A stretch of DNA of 64,000 nucleotides, from assembly GCF_030553055.1 (NCBI RefSeq), contig NZ_CP130713.1:5766001-5830000 (forward strand), read 5' to 3'. Positions 45,503 through 54,334 of the stretch are shown piece by piece. A program made the translations under genes and the position numbers. The notes beneath the pieces were generated by a model, which was given only the letters and a program-made list of their open reading frames with translations, ran no database searches and was not told where the DNA came from. Positions within the stretch are counted from its first letter, which is position 1. The number at the start of each line of letters is the position of its first letter. The DNA comes from Streptomyces sp. XD-27. GTDB lineage: Bacteria > Actinomycetota > Actinomycetes > Streptomycetales > Streptomycetaceae.

Positions 45503-46111
45503 ATGGCGGGGAACGCCGGCCGGAACAAGCGGCGCCCCAGCCCGCCGCGCGAGGAGGTGCTGGCCGCCGCCATGCGCACCATCGCCGAGGAGGGGCTGGC
45601 CTCGCTCACCATGGCGGGGCTGGGTCGCCAGGTCGGCATGAGCAGCGGACACCTCCTGTACTACTTCCACAGCAAGGACGCCCTGCTGCTGGAGACCCTG
45701 ATGTGGAGCGAGGACCAGCTCGGCGCGGAGCGCCGGGCGGCCCTGTCCCGCCCGGTGCCGGTCCGCGAGCGGCTGGACGCGTTCGTCGACCTGTACCTCC
45801 CCGACGCGGTACGCGACCCGCGCTGGACGCTGTGGCTGGAGGTGTGGAACCGCTCGCAGGCCGCCGCCGACACCACCCGCACCCGCCAGCTGGAACTGGA
45901 GCTGGCCTGGCACCGCGACCTGGTGGCGCTGCTGGTGGAGGGCGCCTCGCGCGGCGAGTTCCGCGCGGTGGACGCCGAGCGCTTCGCGGTGCGTACGCGG
46001 GCGATGCTCGACGGCTTCGGCACCCACCTGGTGGTCGGGCTGCCGGGCGTGGACCGGGAACTGGCGCTGGGGCACATGCGGGAGTTCCTGGACGAGGCGC
46101 TGCTGCCATAG
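45503..46111 (+). CDS. TetR family regulator of the urease-like operon
   Basis: A 202-residue TetR protein. The DNA-binding part is ASLTMAGLGRQVGMSSGHLL, then YYFHSKDALLLETLMW, and the C-terminal half resembles the BetI/TetR_C_6 type (DPRWTLWLEVWNRSQAAADT). GGGGGAG lies just before the ATG. It is the last gene of ureAB-ureC-deiminase-tetR, 39 bp after the deiminase gene, so it would regulate itself and its operon through the TTTAGAG palindromes at 41964 and 41875. Confidence 0.9.
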   Translation: MAGNAGRNKRRPSPPREEVLAAAMRTIAEEGLASLTMAGLGRQVGMSSGHLLYYFHSKDALLLETLMWSEDQLGAERRAALSRPVPVRERLDAFVDLYLPDAVRDPRWTLWLEVWNRSQAAADTTRTRQLELELAWHRDLVALLVEGASRGEFRAVDAERFAVRTRAMLDGFGTHLVVGLPGVDRELALGHMREFLDEALLP

Positions 46112-46211
46112 GCCGTGCGGGCAGGACGGGCATGGGCGGAGGGCTGACGCGCCGCGGCTCGCATCCTGAGACGGCGCACCGCGTGCGGCGGCCCTGTGCA
46201 AGACTGCCCCC

Positions 46212-46262
46212 ATGCTCTCGTTGGCCATGATTATGGGCAGCAGGCGCGCCGGTCCGCAGTGA
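46212..46262 (+). CDS. Candidate leader peptide of cimA
   Basis: A 16-codon frame encodes MLSLAMIMGSRRAGPQ. It includes Leu (CTC and the rare TTG) and Ile (the rare ATT), and is followed by hairpins and a U-tract terminator 54 bp later. The arrangement parallels the ilvB leader in this window. No strong ribosome-binding site precedes it (AAGACTGCCCCC), so it could be leaderless. The assignment rests on position and composition. Confidence 0.5.
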   Translation: MLSLAMIMGSRRAGPQ

Positions 46263-46284
46263 CCGCCCCGTACGACCCGGTACG

Positions 46285-46344
46285 GCGCGGGCACCGTGTC
46301 CCCAGACCCGCGCGCAGACCTCTCGCACCCGCGAGGGGTCTTTT
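46285..46344 (+). terminator. Candidate attenuator upstream of cimA
   Basis: GCGCGGG (46285-46291) can pair with CCCGCGC (46307-46313). The terminator hairpin is GACCTCTCGC (46317-46326) with GCGAGGGGTC (46331-46340), one G-U pair, followed by four T. A further small hairpin CCGTAC/GTACGG lies at 46268-46284. Transcription would stop here unless leader translation changes the folding. Confidence 0.65.
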
Positions 46345-46452
46345 CGTTTCCCGGCCCACCCCGTCGGGGACGCGGAGCGCGAGGGATCATAGGAGGGCGC
46401 GGAACCGGTCCTTCCGGTAGAAGACCGAGATCCCAGATGGAGTCAGATCAGC

Positions 46453-48072
46453 ATGACGGACGCAGCCAATACCCGCCCGGGTGTTCCGGACGACAGCTTC
46501 CATGTCTTCGACACCACCCTGCGCGACGGCGCGCAGCGCGAGGGCATCAACCTGACGGTCGCGGACAAGCTGGCCATCGCCCGGCACCTGGACGACTTCG
46601 GCGTGGGCTTCATCGAGGGCGGCTGGCCCGGCGCCAACCCGCGGGACACCGAGTTCTTCGCCCGCGCCCGCGCGGAGATCGACTTCCGGCACGCGCAGCT
46701 CGTCGCGTTCGGCGCGACCCGCAAAGCGGGCGCCCGCGCCGAGGACGACCCGCAGGTCAAGGCGCTGCTCGACTCCGGAGCCCCGGTGATCACCCTGGTC
46801 GCCAAGTCGCACGACCGCCACGTCGAGCTGGCGCTGCGCACCACCTTGGAGGAGAACCTGGAGATGGTCCGCGACACCGTCGCGCATCTGGTCTCCCAGG
46901 GCCGCCGGGTCTTCGTCGACTGCGAGCACTTCTTCGACGGCTACCGCGCCAACCCCGAGTACGCCAAGTCCGTGGTGCGCGCCGCGCACGAGGCAGGCGC
47001 CGACGTGGTGATCCTGTGCGACACCAACGGCGGCATGCTCCCGGCCCAGGTGCAGGCGGTGGTCGGCACCGTCCTGGCCGACACCGGCGCCCGGCTGGGC
47101 ATCCATGCCCAGGACGACACCGGCTGCGCGGTCGCCAACACCCTCGCCGCCGTGGACGCGGGCGCCACCCACGTCCAGTGCACCGCCAACGGCTACGGCG
47201 AGCGGGTCGGCAACGCCAACCTCTTCCCGGTCGTCGCGGCCCTGGAGCTCAAGTACGGCCGCCGGGTGCTGCCGCCCGGCGCGCTGGCCGAGATGACCCG
47301 GATCTCGCACGCCATCGCCGAGCTGGTCAACCTCACCCCCTCCACCCACCAGCCGTACGTGGGCCTGTCCGCCTTCGCCCACAAGGCCGGGCTGCACGCC
47401 TCGGCCATCAAGGTCGACCCCGACCTCTACCAGCACATCGACCCCGAGCGGGTCGGCAACACCATGCGGATGCTCGTCTCCGACATGGCCGGGCGCGCCT
47501 CGATCGAGCTCAAGGGCAAGGAGCTCGGCGTCGACCTGGGCGGCGACCGCGCGCTCATCGGCCGGGTCGTGGAGCGCGTCAAGGAACGCGAACTGGCCGG
47601 ATACACCTACGAGGCCGCCGACGCCTCCTTCGAACTGCTGCTCCGCGAGGAGGTCGAAGGCCGCGCCCGCCGCTTCTTCCGCGTCGAGTCCTGGCGCGCC
47701 ATCGTGGAGGACCGCCCGGACGGCACCCACGCCAACGAGGCGACCGTGAAGCTGTGGGCCAAGGGCGAGCGCATCGTCGCCACGGCAGAGGGCAACGGCC
47801 CGGTCAACGCCCTGGACCGGGCGCTGCGAGTGGGCCTGGAACCGATCTATCCGCAGCTGGCGAACATGGAGCTGGTGGACTACAAGGTCCGCATCCTGGA
47901 AGGCAAGCACGGCACGCAGTCCACGACGCGCGTGCTGATCTCCACGACGGACGGGCGAGGCGAGTGGTCCACCGTCGGCGTCGCGGAGAACGTGATCGCC
48001 GCGTCGTGGCAGGCGCTGGACGACGCGTACGCGTACGGGTTGCGACGGGCCGGGGTGGAGCCGCAGGAATAG
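46453..48072 (+). CDS. cimA: Citramalate synthase
   Basis: A 539-residue protein of the LeuA/CimA family, with the catalytic TIM barrel (FDTTLRDGAQREGINLTV) and a C-terminal LeuA-dimer regulatory domain (ELVDYKVRILEGKHGTQSTT). It makes citramalate from pyruvate and acetyl-CoA, a threonine-independent entry to isoleucine. The metal motif normally HxHxD reads IHAQDDTG here, so the second His is Gln220. The segment GYGERVGNANLF is conserved. The ATG follows GGAGTCAGATCAGC. A leader peptide and terminator upstream suggest attenuation. Confidence 0.9.
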   Translation: MTDAANTRPGVPDDSFHVFDTTLRDGAQREGINLTVADKLAIARHLDDFGVGFIEGGWPGANPRDTEFFARARAEIDFRHAQLVAFGATRKAGARAEDDPQVKALLDSGAPVITLVAKSHDRHVELALRTTLEENLEMVRDTVAHLVSQGRRVFVDCEHFFDGYRANPEYAKSVVRAAHEAGADVVILCDTNGGMLPAQVQAVVGTVLADTGARLGIHAQDDTGCAVANTLAAVDAGATHVQCTANGYGERVGNANLFPVVAALELKYGRRVLPPGALAEMTRISHAIAELVNLTPSTHQPYVGLSAFAHKAGLHASAIKVDPDLYQHIDPERVGNTMRMLVSDMAGRASIELKGKELGVDLGGDRALIGRVVERVKERELAGYTYEAADASFELLLREEVEGRARRFFRVESWRAIVEDRPDGTHANEATVKLWAKGERIVATAEGNGPVNALDRALRVGLEPIYPQLANMELVDYKVRILEGKHGTQSTTRVLISTTDGRGEWSTVGVAENVIAASWQALDDAYAYGLRRAGVEPQE

Positions 48073-48167
48073 CGAGCCGAACACCTGCGGGCGGGTCCGG
48101 CGGGCGACGCCGGACTCCGCCCTTGGGTGCTATGTCGCTTATTACCCCATTCGGGTAGCGTCAAGGT

Positions 48168-49501
48168 ATGCGGACGAGGCCCATCGTCTTTCTCGCCGGG
48201 CTGCTCATGGCCCTGTGCGGCGTCCTGCTCGCCGTGCTGGCCGTCGCCGCGCCCGGTGCGCGGGCGGCCGAGAGCGGGCTGGACGCCGCGGCCGACGCCC
48301 TGCGGCACGGGCCGGTCTACGTCGACCCCGGTGCCAGGGACCAGCTGTCCGCCGCCGAGGCCGACGACCTGGCCCAGAAGATCGAGGACGCCGACCGGGC
48401 CGTCTTCGTCGCCGTACTGCCCAAGAGCGATCAGTTCCCGCCGGAGGGCTTGCTGCCCGACCTGCGCGCCAGGACCGGGATCACCGGTGTCTACGCGGTC
48501 CGCCTCGGCGACGGCTTCGACGCGCGCGCCGACGCCGCCGTCATGTCCAACCAGGCGGTGCGCAACCTCACCGCCTCCGTCGAACGGTCCGGCGGCACCG
48601 ACGCGGCCGCCCAGCTCAACGACTTCGTCGACCGCGCGCTGGCACAGGCCAGGGGAGACGCCCCGCCTCCTGGGACGGCTCCCGGCAGACCGGCTCCGGC
48701 GTCACCGGCCTGGTCGTCCTCGGCCTGCTCGCCGTCATGATCGGCGGCACGATGTACGTCACCACGCGGCGCCGCCGCAGCCGGCGGGCCGAGCGCGAGC
48801 GGCTGGCGCTGGACAAGCTGCGCGTGGTGGTCGACGAGGACATCACGGCCTTCGGCGAGGAGCTGGAGCGCCTCGACTTCCACCCCGCGGACCCGGCCGC
48901 CGACGACGCGATGCGCGGCGACTACGAACGGGCCCTGGACTCCTACGAGACCGCCAAGGCGCGCATGGCCGCCGCCACCAAGCCGGACGACGTCCGCGCG
49001 GTCACCGAGGCGCTGGGGGACGGCCGCTTCGCGCTGGCGGCGCTGGCCGCGCGCCGCTCGGGCGACCCGCCGCCCGAGCGCCGCCCACCGTGCTTCTTCG
49101 ACCCCCGGCACGGCCCCTCGACCACCGACGCCTCCTGGGCCCCGGCCGGCGGCGCGCCCCGCGACGTCCCGGTCTGCGCGGCGGACGCCGCCCGGCTGGC
49201 GGACGGGCTGGATCCCATGGCCCGCACCGTCGAGACCGCCTCCGGGCCGCGCCCGTACTGGGAGGCGGGCCCGCTCTACGGACCGTGGGCGGGCGGGTAC
49301 TTCGGCGGCGGCCTGCTCCCCGGACTGCTGATGGGCACCATGCTGGGCTCGATGCTGACCACGCCGGCGTACGCCGACTCCGACGCCCTCGGCGGGTTCG
49401 AGGGCGGTGACGTCTCCGGCACGGACTTCGACAGCGGTGATTTCGGGGGTGGCGGCGACTTCGGGGGCGGCGGGTTCGGCGGCGACGGCGGCGGCTTCTG
49501 A
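48168..49501 (+). CDS. TPM-like membrane protein, frameshifted as read
   Basis: An N-terminal signal or membrane segment (IVFLAGLLMALCGVLLAVLA) is followed by an extracytoplasmic TPM-like domain (VYVDPGARDQLSAAEADDLA). A second helix is GVTGLVVLGLLAVMIGGTMY, then comes a cytoplasmic coiled region and a Gly-rich end (GDFGGGGDFGGGGFGGDGG). The frame breaks at the C4 run 48661-48664; one extra C joins ARGDAP to SWDGSRQTGSG. The whole would be about 444 residues. Such proteins are widespread in Streptomyces and of unknown function. Confidence 0.75.
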
Positions 49502-49634
49502 CCGTACGTCGGCGTAGGGCACCCGTGCGGTGCGCCGAGGCTGGCCGGTTGCGCGTCCGGCGGGCACCATCGGGCTTGTCCGCTCCCGCGCCGCGGTCCA
49601 GCAGGAGGTCCCCGTGAGGCTCCGCCGGTTACTT

Positions 49635-49832
49635 CCCCACCCCGCCCCTTCCCGAACCGGGGGCTGCGCCCCCAGGCCCCCGCTTGTGCCCACCCTCCCC
49701 CAGCGCGGCCGCTGGGAGGTGCCCCAGCCCCGCGGAACGCCTGCCCACAACCGGCGGAAAGCCCAGCCCGTCCGGCGATTGAGGACCGGGGCCTGGGGCA
49801 GAGCCCCAGTTTCGGGAAGGGGCGGGGTGGGG
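49635..49832. mobile_element. 198-bp palindromic element with perfect 22-bp terminal inverted repeats
   Basis: CCCCACCCCGCCCCTTCCCG plus AA (49635-49656) is exactly repeated in inverted orientation at 49811-49832. The pairing continues imperfectly inwards (GGGGGCTGCGCCCCC near the left end, GGGGCAGAGCCCC near the right). No protein is encoded. It resembles the intergenic hairpin repeats common in Streptomyces genomes and behaves like a MITE. The right end stops four bases before the start codon of the next gene. Apart from it, 49502-49634 shows no gene. Confidence 0.7.
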
Positions 49833-49836
49833 AACG

Positions 49837-52221
49837 ATGACGCCCTGGTCCCGGCGCGGCTTCGTGGCCGCCACCGGCGCGCTCGGCCTCGCCCTCGGCC
49901 TCACCGGGCGCCCCGCGCAGGCCCACGCGCACGCAGAGGCCGAGCCCTACGACACCCTCCGCCACCGCTGGCTCGCCCTCGCCCTCGGCACCGGGTTCGA
50001 CCCCGCCGCCGAGCCGTACGCCGCCCGCCTCGCCCAGACCGGACAGCTGGCCGCCGCGTACCGCGCGAGCATGCGGCCCGCCGCCGGTTCGCTCTGGCCC
50101 GATCTGCCCTACGACCCGCCCAGCGGGATCACCCGCGCCTACGCCCGCCTCGCCACCATGGCGGAGGCGTACGCCCAGCCCGGCACCGGCCACACCGGCG
50201 ACCCCGCGCTCGCCGCCGACGTCGCCCGCGGCCTGGACCACCTCGACCGCACCGTCTACGACCCCGGCACCACCCCGTACGGCAACTGGTGGGAGTGGCA
50301 GATCGGCAGTCCGCGGCTGCTGCTGGACACCGTCGCGATCCTGTACGACCTGCTCGACCCCGCGCTGCGCGCCCGCGCCCTCGCCGCCGTCGACCACTTC
50401 GTACCCGACCGCATGCTCGGCGACTACACCGGCACCTCCACCGGCGCCAACCGCGTCGACCTGTGCCGCGTCGTCGCCCTGCGCGGCATCCTCGGGGCGT
50501 CCCCCGCCAAGATCGCGCTTGCCCGCGACGCGCTCTCGCCCGTCTTCCCGTACGTCACGCGAGGCGACGGCCTCTACGCCGACGGGTCGTTCATCCAGCA
50601 CAGCTGGGTCGCCTACTCCGGCACCTACGGCTGCGTGCTGCTGGACGGGCTCGGGCGGCTGCTGACGCTGCTGGCCGGCTCGCCCTGGGAGATCACCGAC
50701 CCCGCCCGGCAGATCATCCACGCCAGCGTCGAGCGGGCCTACGCACCCCTGCTGCACGACGGGCTGATGATGGACTGCGTCTCGGGACGCGCCATCAGCC
50801 GCGGGCTCCAGCGCGGCGACGCCCGCCGCATCGCGCAGAGCGACCACCAGCGCGGCCACCAGCTCATCGCGGCCGTCGCGCTGCTCGCCGAGAGCGCGAG
50901 TGACGCCGAACGCCGCCGCTGGCACGGCATGGTCAAGGGCTGGATCGCCCGCGACACCATCAGGCCCGTCCTCACCGACCCGCAGTTCGGCGTGGCCGAC
51001 CTCGCCCGCCTGCACACCGTCGCAGAGGCCCCCCAGGCGCCCGCCGCCGAACCCGTCGGCCACCGGCTGTTCGCCGCCATGGACCGGGCCGTGCACCGGC
51101 GCCCCGGCTGGACCGCGGCGCTCGCGATGGCCTCGGACCGGATCGCGTACTACGAGAACGGCAACGGCGAGAACCCGCGCGGCTGGCACACCGGCGCCGG
51201 AATGCTCTCCTGGTGGGCGGGGCCCGGCACCCTCGGCCAGTACACCGATGCCTACTGGCCGACCGCCGACCCCTACCGGCTGCCCGGCACCACCGTCTCC
51301 GCCAAGCGCCTCGCCGACAACGCGGGCGGCGGCTGGGGCGAGCCGAAGCCCGCCGTGCGCTGGGTCGGCGGGACGACGGACGGCGAGTTCGCCGCCGTCG
51401 GCCAGCACCTCAAGGGGCTCGACAGCACCCTGGAGGCGCGGAAGTCGTGGTTCTTCCTGGCCGACGCCGTCGTCTGCCTGGGCGCCGGGATCACCGCCCG
51501 GGACGGCACGCCCGTGGAGACCGTCGTCGACCACCGCGGCCTCGGCGCGGACGGCACCCCCACCCTGACCGTCGACGGCGTCGTCCAGCCCTCCGACACC
51601 GGCTGGAGCCGCGCCTTCCGCAGGGTGCGCTGGGCCCACCTGGAGGGGCACGGGGGCTACGTCTTCCCCGGCGGCGCCCCGCTGCGCGCGCTGCGCGAGG
51701 CCCGCACCGGAGCATGGCGGGACATCAACACCGGCGGATCCGCCGACCCCCTCACCCGGCGCTACCTGACCCTGTGGCACGACCACGGCACCGACCCGGA
51801 CGACGCCGCATACGCCTATCTGCTCATGCCCGGGGCCGACCCGGCCCGGACCGCCGCCCGCGCCGCCGACCACGGCGGGCTGCGGATCCTGGCCAACACC
51901 GCCGGCCGGCAGGGCGTACGGATCGCCGCACTCGGCTGCACGGCGGTGAACTTCTGGCGCGCGGGCACCGCAGGCCCGCTCACCGTCGACGGCCCGGCGA
52001 GCGTCCTGGTGCGCCGCGGCGGCCGGACCGCCACCCTCTGCGTCGCCGACCCGGCCCGCACCGGCAGACCGCTGGAGCTGACCTGGGACCACCCGGTGCG
52101 CGCCGCGACCGCCACCGACCCCGCTGCCCACGTGCTGGACACCGGGCGGCGCCTGCGGCTGCGGATCACCGCGGGCACGGCCGGAGCCACCCACCGCTGC
52201 GCCATCACCCTCGGGTACTAG
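49837..52221 (+). CDS. Secreted polysaccharide lyase family 8 enzyme
   Basis: A 794-residue exported lyase of the hyaluronate/chondroitin/xanthan lyase family. It has a Tat signal (SRRGFVAATGALGLALGLTG, then a likely AQA-H cleavage). The alpha/alpha toroid carries the catalytic Asn205 (TGANRVDL), His255 (FIQHSWVAY) and Tyr264 (SGTYG), plus the aromatic patch GNWWEWQIGSPR and the Arg of SGRAISRG. The C-terminal beta-sandwich follows. The only Shine-Dalgarno-like sequence, GGTGGGGAA, is the end of the palindromic element upstream. The substrate is probably a uronic-acid-containing polymer. Confidence 0.92.
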   Translation: MTPWSRRGFVAATGALGLALGLTGRPAQAHAHAEAEPYDTLRHRWLALALGTGFDPAAEPYAARLAQTGQLAAAYRASMRPAAGSLWPDLPYDPPSGITRAYARLATMAEAYAQPGTGHTGDPALAADVARGLDHLDRTVYDPGTTPYGNWWEWQIGSPRLLLDTVAILYDLLDPALRARALAAVDHFVPDRMLGDYTGTSTGANRVDLCRVVALRGILGASPAKIALARDALSPVFPYVTRGDGLYADGSFIQHSWVAYSGTYGCVLLDGLGRLLTLLAGSPWEITDPARQIIHASVERAYAPLLHDGLMMDCVSGRAISRGLQRGDARRIAQSDHQRGHQLIAAVALLAESASDAERRRWHGMVKGWIARDTIRPVLTDPQFGVADLARLHTVAEAPQAPAAEPVGHRLFAAMDRAVHRRPGWTAALAMASDRIAYYENGNGENPRGWHTGAGMLSWWAGPGTLGQYTDAYWPTADPYRLPGTTVSAKRLADNAGGGWGEPKPAVRWVGGTTDGEFAAVGQHLKGLDSTLEARKSWFFLADAVVCLGAGITARDGTPVETVVDHRGLGADGTPTLTVDGVVQPSDTGWSRAFRRVRWAHLEGHGGYVFPGGAPLRALREARTGAWRDINTGGSADPLTRRYLTLWHDHGTDPDDAAYAYLLMPGADPARTAARAADHGGLRILANTAGRQGVRIAALGCTAVNFWRAGTAGPLTVDGPASVLVRRGGRTATLCVADPARTGRPLELTWDHPVRAATATDPAAHVLDTGRRLRLRITAGTAGATHRCAITLGY

Positions 52222-52430
52222 ATCGGGCCACCCGTTCGGGTGGTCTGCTCGGGCATATGACGGGGCTCACTAGGGGCTTTGTGGGGTGCCGACAGAGCGC
52301 GGACCCCTTCGGCCCACCGGCCCCCGGGGAACTCACTGTTTGGTTCTGTTCCGCCTGCCCACCAAACGGGCCCCGACGTTGTATGGAACCGACATGAGGT
52401 TCCCGGCCCCCCGCCACGTACCGTCAATGC

Positions 52431-54014
52431 ATGACCAATCTCGAAGGTGCGCCCGAAGAGGCGAGTGACGTCCGCGGGCGCGTCGCCGAGCTGCACGCCA
52501 TCCGCGAGCAGGTACGGCGTGGTCCCAGCGAGCGGGCTACCGAGGCTCAGAAGGCCAAGGGCAAGCTGACGGCTCGGGAGCGGATCGATCTGCTGCTGGA
52601 CGAGGGATCCTTCAACGAGGTGGAGCCGCTCCGCCGGCACCGGGCCACCGGGTTCGGGCTGGAGGAGAAGCGGCCGTACACCGACGGTGTGATCACCGGC
52701 TGGGGGACGGTGCACGGACGGACCGTGTTCGTGTACGCACACGACTTCCGGATCTTCGGCGGCGCGCTGGGCGAGGCCCACGCCACCAAGATCCACAAAA
52801 TCATGGACATGGCCATCGCGGCCGGGGCGCCGCTGGTCTCGCTGAACGACGGCGCGGGCGCCCGCATCCAGGAGGGCGTCTCCGCGCTCGCCGGATACGG
52901 CGGCATCTTCCAGCGCAACACCAGGGCCTCGGGTGTCATCCCGCAGATCTCGGTGATGCTGGGCCCCTGCGCGGGCGGCGCGGCCTACTCCCCGGCGCTC
53001 ACGGACTTCGTGTTCATGGTCCGGGAGACCTCACAGATGTTCATCACCGGACCCGACGTGGTCCAGGCGGTGACGGGCGAGAAGGTCACCCAGAACGGCC
53101 TCGGCGGCGCCGACGTCCACGCCGAGACCTCCGGCGTCTGCCACTTCGCGTACGACGACGAGGAGTCGTGCCTGGAAGAGGTGCGCTACCTGCTGTCGAT
53201 GCTGCCGCAGAACAACCGGGAGAACCCCCCGGTGGTGGAGTCCGAGGACCCGGCGGACCGCAGGGGCGAGGCCCTGCTGGACCTGGTCCCGGCCGACGGC
53301 AACCGCCCGTACGACATGCGCAAGGTCATCGAGGAGATCGTCGACGATGGCGACTACCTGGAGATCCACGAGCGCTGGGCGACCAACATCATCGTCGCCC
53401 TGGCCCGCCTCGACGGCCAGGTCGTCGGCGTGATCGCCAACCAGCCCCAGTCGCTGGCCGGCGTGCTGGACATCGAGGCGTCGGAGAAGTCCGCCCGCTT
53501 CATCCAGATGTGCGACGCGTTCAACATCCCGCTGATCACGCTGCTGGACGTGCCCGGCTTCCTGCCCGGCGTGGACCAGGAGCACGGCGGGATCATCCGG
53601 CACGGCGCCAAGATGCTGTACGCGTACTGCAACGCCACCGTGCCCCGGATCTCCGTCATCCTGCGCAAGGCGTACGGCGGCGCGTACATCGTCATGGACT
53701 CCCAGTCCATCGGCGCCGACCTGACCTACGCCTGGCCGACCAACGAGATCGCGGTGATGGGTGCCGAGGGCGCCGCCAACGTCATCTTCCGCCGCCAGAT
53801 CGCCGGTGCGGACGACCCGGAGGCCATGCGCGCCCGCATGGTCAAGGAGTACAAGTCCGAGCTGATGCACCCGTACTACGCGGCCGAGCGCGGCCTCGTC
53901 GACGACGTCATCGACCCCGTCGAGACCCGCACGGTCCTCATCCGATCCCTGGCGATGCTGCGCACCAAGCACGCCGACCTTCCGTCGCGTAAGCACGGCA
54001 ACCCGCCGCAGTGA
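52431..54014 (+). CDS. accB: Acyl-CoA carboxylase carboxyltransferase (beta) subunit, AccB type
   Basis: A 527-residue biotin-dependent carboxyltransferase with both crotonase-like halves (VYAHDFRIFGGALGEAHATK; LLDVPGFLPGVDQEHGGIIR). It transfers the carboxyl group from biotin to acetyl- or propionyl-CoA to make malonyl- or methylmalonyl-CoA for fatty acids and polyketides. At the specificity position (Asp422 in S. coelicolor PccB) the sequence reads GGAYIVMDS, so an Ile is present as in the broad-range AccB subunits. The epsilon subunit follows at once. The ATG at 52431 starts MTNLEGAPEE. Confidence 0.95.
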   Translation: MTNLEGAPEEASDVRGRVAELHAIREQVRRGPSERATEAQKAKGKLTARERIDLLLDEGSFNEVEPLRRHRATGFGLEEKRPYTDGVITGWGTVHGRTVFVYAHDFRIFGGALGEAHATKIHKIMDMAIAAGAPLVSLNDGAGARIQEGVSALAGYGGIFQRNTRASGVIPQISVMLGPCAGGAAYSPALTDFVFMVRETSQMFITGPDVVQAVTGEKVTQNGLGGADVHAETSGVCHFAYDDEESCLEEVRYLLSMLPQNNRENPPVVESEDPADRRGEALLDLVPADGNRPYDMRKVIEEIVDDGDYLEIHERWATNIIVALARLDGQVVGVIANQPQSLAGVLDIEASEKSARFIQMCDAFNIPLITLLDVPGFLPGVDQEHGGIIRHGAKMLYAYCNATVPRISVILRKAYGGAYIVMDSQSIGADLTYAWPTNEIAVMGAEGAANVIFRRQIAGADDPEAMRARMVKEYKSELMHPYYAAERGLVDDVIDPVETRTVLIRSLAMLRTKHADLPSRKHGNPPQ

Positions 54015-54040
54015 CGCGAGCATTGGAGACAGACACCACC

Positions 54041-54262
54041 GTGAGTACTCTCAGCGACCCCGCCACAGGGACCCTTGTCCGCGTCGAGAAGGGCCACGCC
54101 GACGCGGAGGAACTCGCCGCGGTCACCGCGGTCCTCCTCGCCCGTGCCGCCAGCGCCCGCCAAGGCGCCCATGGTGTGCGTCCGGTGCGCCGGAACACCG
54201 CCGGCTGGCGGCGCCTGGAGCGCCAGTCGGGCTTCCGCGCCCCGCACAGCTGGCAGGGCTGA
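54041..54262 (+). CDS. accE: Acyl-CoA carboxylase epsilon subunit
   Basis: A 73-residue small subunit that stimulates the carboxylase. The conserved core is VRVEKGHADAEELAAVTAVL and the C-terminus is GWRRLERQSGFRAPHSW. GTG 54041 has GGAGAC upstream and gives the usual short N-terminus; GTG 54011, which overlaps the accB stop by GTGA, is the alternative and adds ten residues. The family is confined to actinobacteria. Confidence 0.9.
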   Translation: MSTLSDPATGTLVRVEKGHADAEELAAVTAVLLARAASARQGAHGVRPVRRNTAGWRRLERQSGFRAPHSWQG

Positions 54263-54281
54263 CCACACCACAACGCACAAC

Positions 54282-54319
54282 GCCGGAAGGGCTGGCCTCA
54301 GGCCAGCCCTTCCGGCATT
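54282..54319. terminator. Bidirectional terminator between accE and the conservon
   Basis: GCCGGAAGGGCTGGCC (54282-54297) pairs perfectly with its complement at 54301-54316 around TCA and is followed by ATTT. It separates the convergent accE and cvnD genes. Confidence 0.8.
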
Positions 54320-54334
54320 TCGTGCTGTGGAGCC

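Noticed and set aside
42662..46390. A 1,242-residue open frame antisense to the urease-like operon, with similar long antisense frames at 33973-36693, 49276-52194 and 56478-59393
   Set aside because: In this GC-rich DNA, strong third-position GC bias keeps stops out of the opposite strand. The proteins have no recognisable domains, while the plus or minus partners are clear family members.
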